A DNA stretch of 64,000 nt, taken from positions 62,001 through 126,000 of the forward strand of contig CALSTX010000003.1 of assembly GCA_943789375.1 (NCBI GenBank), read 5' to 3'. The translations under genes were made by a program, and so were the position numbers. The stretch is from an uncultured Opitutales bacterium. Lineage in GTDB: Bacteria > Verrucomicrobiota > Verrucomicrobiia > Opitutales > Seribacteraceae. Shown one piece after another: positions 60,290 through 64,000 of the stretch. Every line of letters begins with the position of its first letter. The stretch's first letter is position 1. The notes below the pieces were generated by a model that was not told the DNA's origin, did no database searches, and was given only the letters and a program-made list of their open reading frames with translations.

Positions 60290-61696
60290 TTACCCTACGG
60301 AGCCCTCCATCTCCATATCTATCAATCTTTTAAGCTCTACGCTGTATTCCATGGGGAACTCTCGAATCAGGTCATTGACGAATCCATTTACGCAGAGACT
60401 CATTGCCTCTCCCTCTGATAACCCTCTTTGTTGCATATAGAAAATTTGGTCAGCACTTACCTTGGACACAGTTGCCTCATGTTGAACAGAATTCCCTTCC
60501 CCTTGAACAGTAATAGCAGGATAGGTGTCGGTCTGGCTATCGCTGTTGATGAGAAGAGCGTCGCATTCTGTATTATTCTTACAATTTTTAAGGTGCTTGG
60601 GCATTCGGACCAAACCTCGGTAAGAAGATCGACCCGTTCCAATTGATATAGACTTTGCAATAATGTTACTGGATGTTTCTTCGGCTGCGTGAACCATTTT
60701 AGCTCCAGTGTCCTGGTGTTGGCCACTATTAGCTAGTGCGATTGAAAGAACTTCCCCTCGTGCTTTGCGACCACGAAGTATAACGCCAGGGTATTTCATT
60801 GTTAGCCTTGACCCAATATTACAGTCAATCCATCGGACTTCTGCCTCTTCTTCTGCCATAGCCCGCTTAGTTACAAGATTGTATACATTGTTAGACCAGT
60901 TTTGGACTGTAATGTATTGAATTTTAGAGCCCTTCAGCGCTACAAGTTCAACAACAGCACTGTGCAAAGTGGAGGTTTCAAATTTTGGTGCAGTGCACCC
61001 CTCCATGTAGGTCACTTCAGACCCCTCGTCAGCGATAATTAAAGTTCTTTCAAATTGGCCGAAGTTTTCTGCATTTATTCGAAAGTATGCTTGCAGGGGT
61101 TGCTTAAGTTTCACACCTGGTGGAATGTAAATAAAACTACCACCGCTAAAAACAGCACTATTGAGAGCAGAAAATTTATTATCTGAGGTAGGGATCACCT
61201 TTCCAAACCACTTTTTAAAAACTTCTGGATGATCACGAAGGCCTTCTGTCGGACCAACAAAAATTACGCCTTCTTTTTCAAGGCCTTCCTTCATGTTAGA
61301 GTAGGCGGCTTCACTATCAAATTGGGCTTCTACACCTGCTAGAAATTTTCTTTCCTGCTCAGGGATTCCGAGCCTTTCAAAAGTGTTTTTTACGTCGTCT
61401 GGTACATCATCCCAGGATCTGCTGGGCTTTTGGCCTTTTGCCAAGTAGTAACGAATGACATCAAAATTAATGTTTTTTAGGTCATCGGTCGCCCAATGAG
61501 TGGGCAACGGCTTTTTGAGAAAAGTTTCTAAGGCTTTAAGGCGAAAATTTAGAATCCATTCCTTCTCCTCTTTTACATTTGAAATGTAGCGAACAACATC
61601 AGGGTTTAATCCTACACCTGCATCAAATGCATAATCGGTGTCGAAACGAAAGTTTCCTTTCTCTGTATCTATATCAAATTCAGTAGCTTGGATCAT
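60290..61696 (-). CDS. sufB: Fe-S cluster assembly protein SufB
   Basis: [76 protein letters not shown]. Confidence 0.98.
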   Translation of the reverse strand: MIQATEFDIDTEKGNFRFDTDYAFDAGVGLNPDVVRYISNVKEEKEWILNFRLKALETFLKKPLPTHWATDDLKNINFDVIRYYLAKGQKPSRSWDDVPDDVKNTFERLGIPEQERKFLAGVEAQFDSEAAYSNMKEGLEKEGVIFVGPTEGLRDHPEVFKKWFGKVIPTSDNKFSALNSAVFSGGSFIYIPPGVKLKQPLQAYFRINAENFGQFERTLIIADEGSEVTYMEGCTAPKFETSTLHSAVVELVALKGSKIQYITVQNWSNNVYNLVTKRAMAEEEAEVRWIDCNIGSRLTMKYPGVILRGRKARGEVLSIALANSGQHQDTGAKMVHAAEETSSNIIAKSISIGTGRSSYRGLVRMPKHLKNCKNNTECDALLINSDSQTDTYPAITVQGEGNSVQHEATVSKVSADQIFYMQQRGLSEGEAMSLCVNGFVNDLIREFPMEYSVELKRLIDMEMEGSVG

Positions 61697-61708
61697 AATA
61701 GGGGGGGA

Positions 61709-62461
61709 TTAGGCAGCAATTTCTTCTTTAATCCAGTCGTAGCCCTTTGCTTCGAGCTCAAGGGCTAGGCTTTTATCACCAGAACGAACAATTTTACCAT
61801 CCCACATCACATGAACTACATCGGGAACAATATATTCGAGAAGTCTTTGGTAGTGAGTAATGACAAGGAAACCCCGATCTTTACTACGCATACGGTTAAC
61901 TCCTGCGGATACAATCCGCAGGGCGTCAATATCAAGACCACTATCTGTTTCATCTAAAATACAGTATTGAGGTTGTAACATGCTCATTTGGAGAATTTCA
62001 CACCTTTTCTTTTCTCCCCCTGAGAATCCATCATTTAGAGATCGTGATGTAAATTTTCGATCCATGCCAAGTTCATCCATTTGGACGTACAAATCTTTGT
62101 AGTAATCTACAGCCTTGATGGATTCACCATCTGGTAAACGAGCTTGGAGTGCCGCCCGAATAAAATTCGCGATACTGACACCTGCGACTTCGACGGGATA
62201 TTGAAAAGCAAGGAATAAACCAGATCTCGCAATCTCGTCAGCATCTTGTCCAAGGATGTTTACACCATTCATGAGTGCTTCACCATTTGTAACTTCATAG
62301 TCGGGATGACCCGCAAGAACTTTGGAAAGAGTGCTTTTACCACTCCCATTCGGTCCCATGATTGCATGCACTTCACCTTGGGGGATTTCGAGACAAAGCT
62401 CCTTGAGTATCTGTTTGTCAGCAATACTGGCTGATAAGTTCTTTATTTGTAATGTGTTCAC
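61709..62461 (-). CDS. sufC: Fe-S cluster assembly ATPase SufC
   Basis: [52 protein letters not shown]. Confidence 0.98.
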   Translation of the reverse strand: MNTLQIKNLSASIADKQILKELCLEIPQGEVHAIMGPNGSGKSTLSKVLAGHPDYEVTNGEALMNGVNILGQDADEIARSGLFLAFQYPVEVAGVSIANFIRAALQARLPDGESIKAVDYYKDLYVQMDELGMDRKFTSRSLNDGFSGGEKKRCEILQMSMLQPQYCILDETDSGLDIDALRIVSAGVNRMRSKDRGFLVITHYQRLLEYIVPDVVHVMWDGKIVRSGDKSLALELEAKGYDWIKEEIAA

Positions 62462-62475
62462 TGTGTAGGTTAGAA

Positions 62476-62910
62476 TTAAGAGAGAGTAGCGGAGCCAGAA
62501 AATGTAAGATCAAAATGCTCGGCGTTGAAACCAGAAGGAAGGAATTCTTTGAGAAGGTTAATTTCCTCTTCCCTCAAGTTGAGATCATAGATACGACCAG
62601 ATTGGGAGCACCTAAAATGAGCGTGAGGAGTAAGGTTTGGGCAATACCTAGAAGGAGATCTGTCCATGTTTACTTGCTTAACTAGAGAGCAGTCAACTAA
62701 AGTTTCAAGACAGTTATATACAGTTGCCAGGGAAATACTGGGGAGCTTTTTTCGAACTCTTATGAGAACTTCATCAGCGGTAGGGTGATCTTTTTTTTGC
62801 AAAAGAACATCATAGACGCAAGATCTCTGTTTGGTCGGACGGAGGCCTTTGTCTAAAAGTTTTTGATTAAGTCTGTTCTGTAGACTTTTGGATACCTTTG
62901 CGTTCATCAA
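62476..62910 (-). CDS. Fur-family transcriptional regulator
   Basis: [59 protein letters not shown]. Confidence 0.9.
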   Translation of the reverse strand: MMNAKVSKSLQNRLNQKLLDKGLRPTKQRSCVYDVLLQKKDHPTADEVLIRVRKKLPSISLATVYNCLETLVDCSLVKQVNMDRSPSRYCPNLTPHAHFRCSQSGRIYDLNLREEEINLLKEFLPSGFNAEHFDLTFSGSATLS

Positions 62911-62956
62911 CCTGAATACTATAACTTATGCAGAAAGTATCAAGTTGTAATTGGAA

Positions 62957-62976
62957 TTATTCTAAATTGAGAATAA
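62957..62976. promoter_or_regulatory. Imperfect inverted repeat, candidate Fur-family operator upstream of fur-suf
   Basis: TTATTCTAAATTGAGAATAA; arms TTATTCT/AGAATAA, about 47 bp upstream of the Fur-family start codon. Confidence 0.55.
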
Positions 62977-63009
62977 CTTCTTTGTGATTTGGTTGCTTTT
63001 TGCCTTAAA

Positions 63010-63303
63010 TTAGTAATCGGTGTAAGAAAAAAGGCCCCAAAGGAAGGTAGTTTTCGTTCCAGAAAAATTTTTACGATCAATCACTTCTTCTGAACTTAAT
63101 CTAAGGCTACCTACTTCTACGGGGGAATAAGCTCCTTTTTCGTGGGTAACGATGCCCAAGACATTGTATTTTTCAGAGCTACCGAATTTCTTAAAAAAAC
63201 ATCCGCTTCCTGAAAGTGAAAAAGCGAAAACAGCAATGGATGCTAGTACCTTTAGTTTTAAAAACATCTTGTTTGAGACAATTCGAAATTTTGTTGAAGT
63301 CAA
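63010..63303 (-). CDS. Small putative lipoprotein/secreted protein (TRL-like?)
   Basis: Hydrophobic leader ending LSGSGCFF; C-term FSGTKTTFLWGLFSYTDY. Confidence 0.5.
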   Translation of the reverse strand: MTSTKFRIVSNKMFLKLKVLASIAVFAFSLSGSGCFFKKFGSSEKYNVLGIVTHEKGAYSPVEVGSLRLSSEEVIDRKNFSGTKTTFLWGLFSYTDY

Positions 63304-63374
63304 CCAACAATTTTAGCAAAGAGAGAACCTTTATTGATTGTTCAATTTACGTATATTGGGTAGAAGAAAGTAAT

Positions 63375-64000
63375 ATGAAATCCGAGAACAGTTTAATCGA
63401 AGAAATCGTTTCACTCTCCAAACGCAAAGGATTTGTTTTCCAGTCATCTGAAATATACGGCGGTCTGAATGGTTTTTTTGATTATGGTCCACTCGGTGTT
63501 GAGCTAAGAAAAAATATTAAGGATGCTTGGTGGGAAGATATGGTTCGAAGACGGGATGATGTCGTTGGATTAGACTCATCCATCATTATGAATCCCAAGG
63601 TTTGGGAAGCTTCCGGGCATATTGACGGTTTTACGGACCCGATGGTAGATTGTAAGGAATCCAAAATGCGATATCGGGCCGATCAACTTTTTGCGGCTGA
63701 AATACTGGTAGATGAAGAAAGCTTGGGTTGGGTATCAGTAATTGAATCGGAAACGATGGAAGCAGATGCACTGAAAAAAGCGGAGATGGTAAAGCGTAAA
63801 GCTGCGAAGCAGGGCGAGTTACAAAAACTTAGCTTAACATCCTATGATGAACTGAATCCGGATCAGCAAGAACAAGTGCCTTCTCCGGCCACTGGTAAGC
63901 CAGGATCCCTTACACCACCGCGCGAATTTAATATGATGTTTGAAACTCATGTAGGCGCATTGAAAGATGGCTCATCAAAATCCTTTCTTCGGCCTGAGAC
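63375..64000 (+). CDS. glyS: Glycine--tRNA ligase, N-terminal part (runs off the right edge)
   Basis: IVSLSKRKGFVFQSSEIYGGLNGFFDYGPLGVELRKNIKDAWW, SGHIDGFTDPMVDCKE, REFNMMFETHVG. Confidence 0.96.
   Translation, partial: MKSENSLIEEIVSLSKRKGFVFQSSEIYGGLNGFFDYGPLGVELRKNIKDAWWEDMVRRRDDVVGLDSSIIMNPKVWEASGHIDGFTDPMVDCKESKMRYRADQLFAAEILVDEESLGWVSVIESETMEADALKKAEMVKRKAAKQGELQKLSLTSYDELNPDQQEQVPSPATGKPGSLTPPREFNMMFETHVGALKDGSSKSFLRPE

Noticed and set aside
1-64000. CRISPR array, transposon or prophage
   Set aside because: No regularly spaced direct repeats, transposase, integrase or phage structural genes seen on either strand

Overview
64 kb chromosomal window, almost entirely coding and mostly minus strand. 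Gene content (Bat operon, mreBCD/PBP2, fur-sufCBDT, accBC next to Asp23, korAB, GldAFG-like ABC cluster) fits a Gram-negative PVC-type bacterium, possibly Verrucomicrobiota; that placement is inference from memory of gene families, not a search. Most of the window is core metabolism and envelope housekeeping: thrS (partial), metH, korAB, aroC, SRP RNA-dnaX, the Bat operon, a CHASE2-type class III cyclase, mrdA/mreDCB, lgt, gcvT, accBC, coaX, birA, nadC, purA, guaB, menCE, clpP, rpiB, sufTDBC, a Fur-family gene and glyS (partial). There are two tRNAs (Pro-TGG, Leu-CAG) and a small SRP RNA. I saw no CRISPR array, transposase or prophage. The best candidates for something undescribed are: (1) a four-gene envelope module at 9170-13480 (secreted repeat/beta-helix-like protein, outer-membrane barrel, FecR-like protein, Sel1/MORN protein), with a near-canonical intrinsic terminator embedded in the signal-peptide codons of the FecR-like gene; (2) an A10 slippage tract in dnaX at the expected gamma/tau boundary, with stops close by in both alternative frames; (3) a perfect 26-bp palindrome just upstream of metH; (4) a BatB/BatC fusion carrying SdrD-B-like repeats and an in-frame 9-bp homopolymeric C/G tract; (5) a Fur-family regulator lacking both structural-zinc CxxC motifs, placed in front of sufCBD with an inverted-repeat operator candidate.
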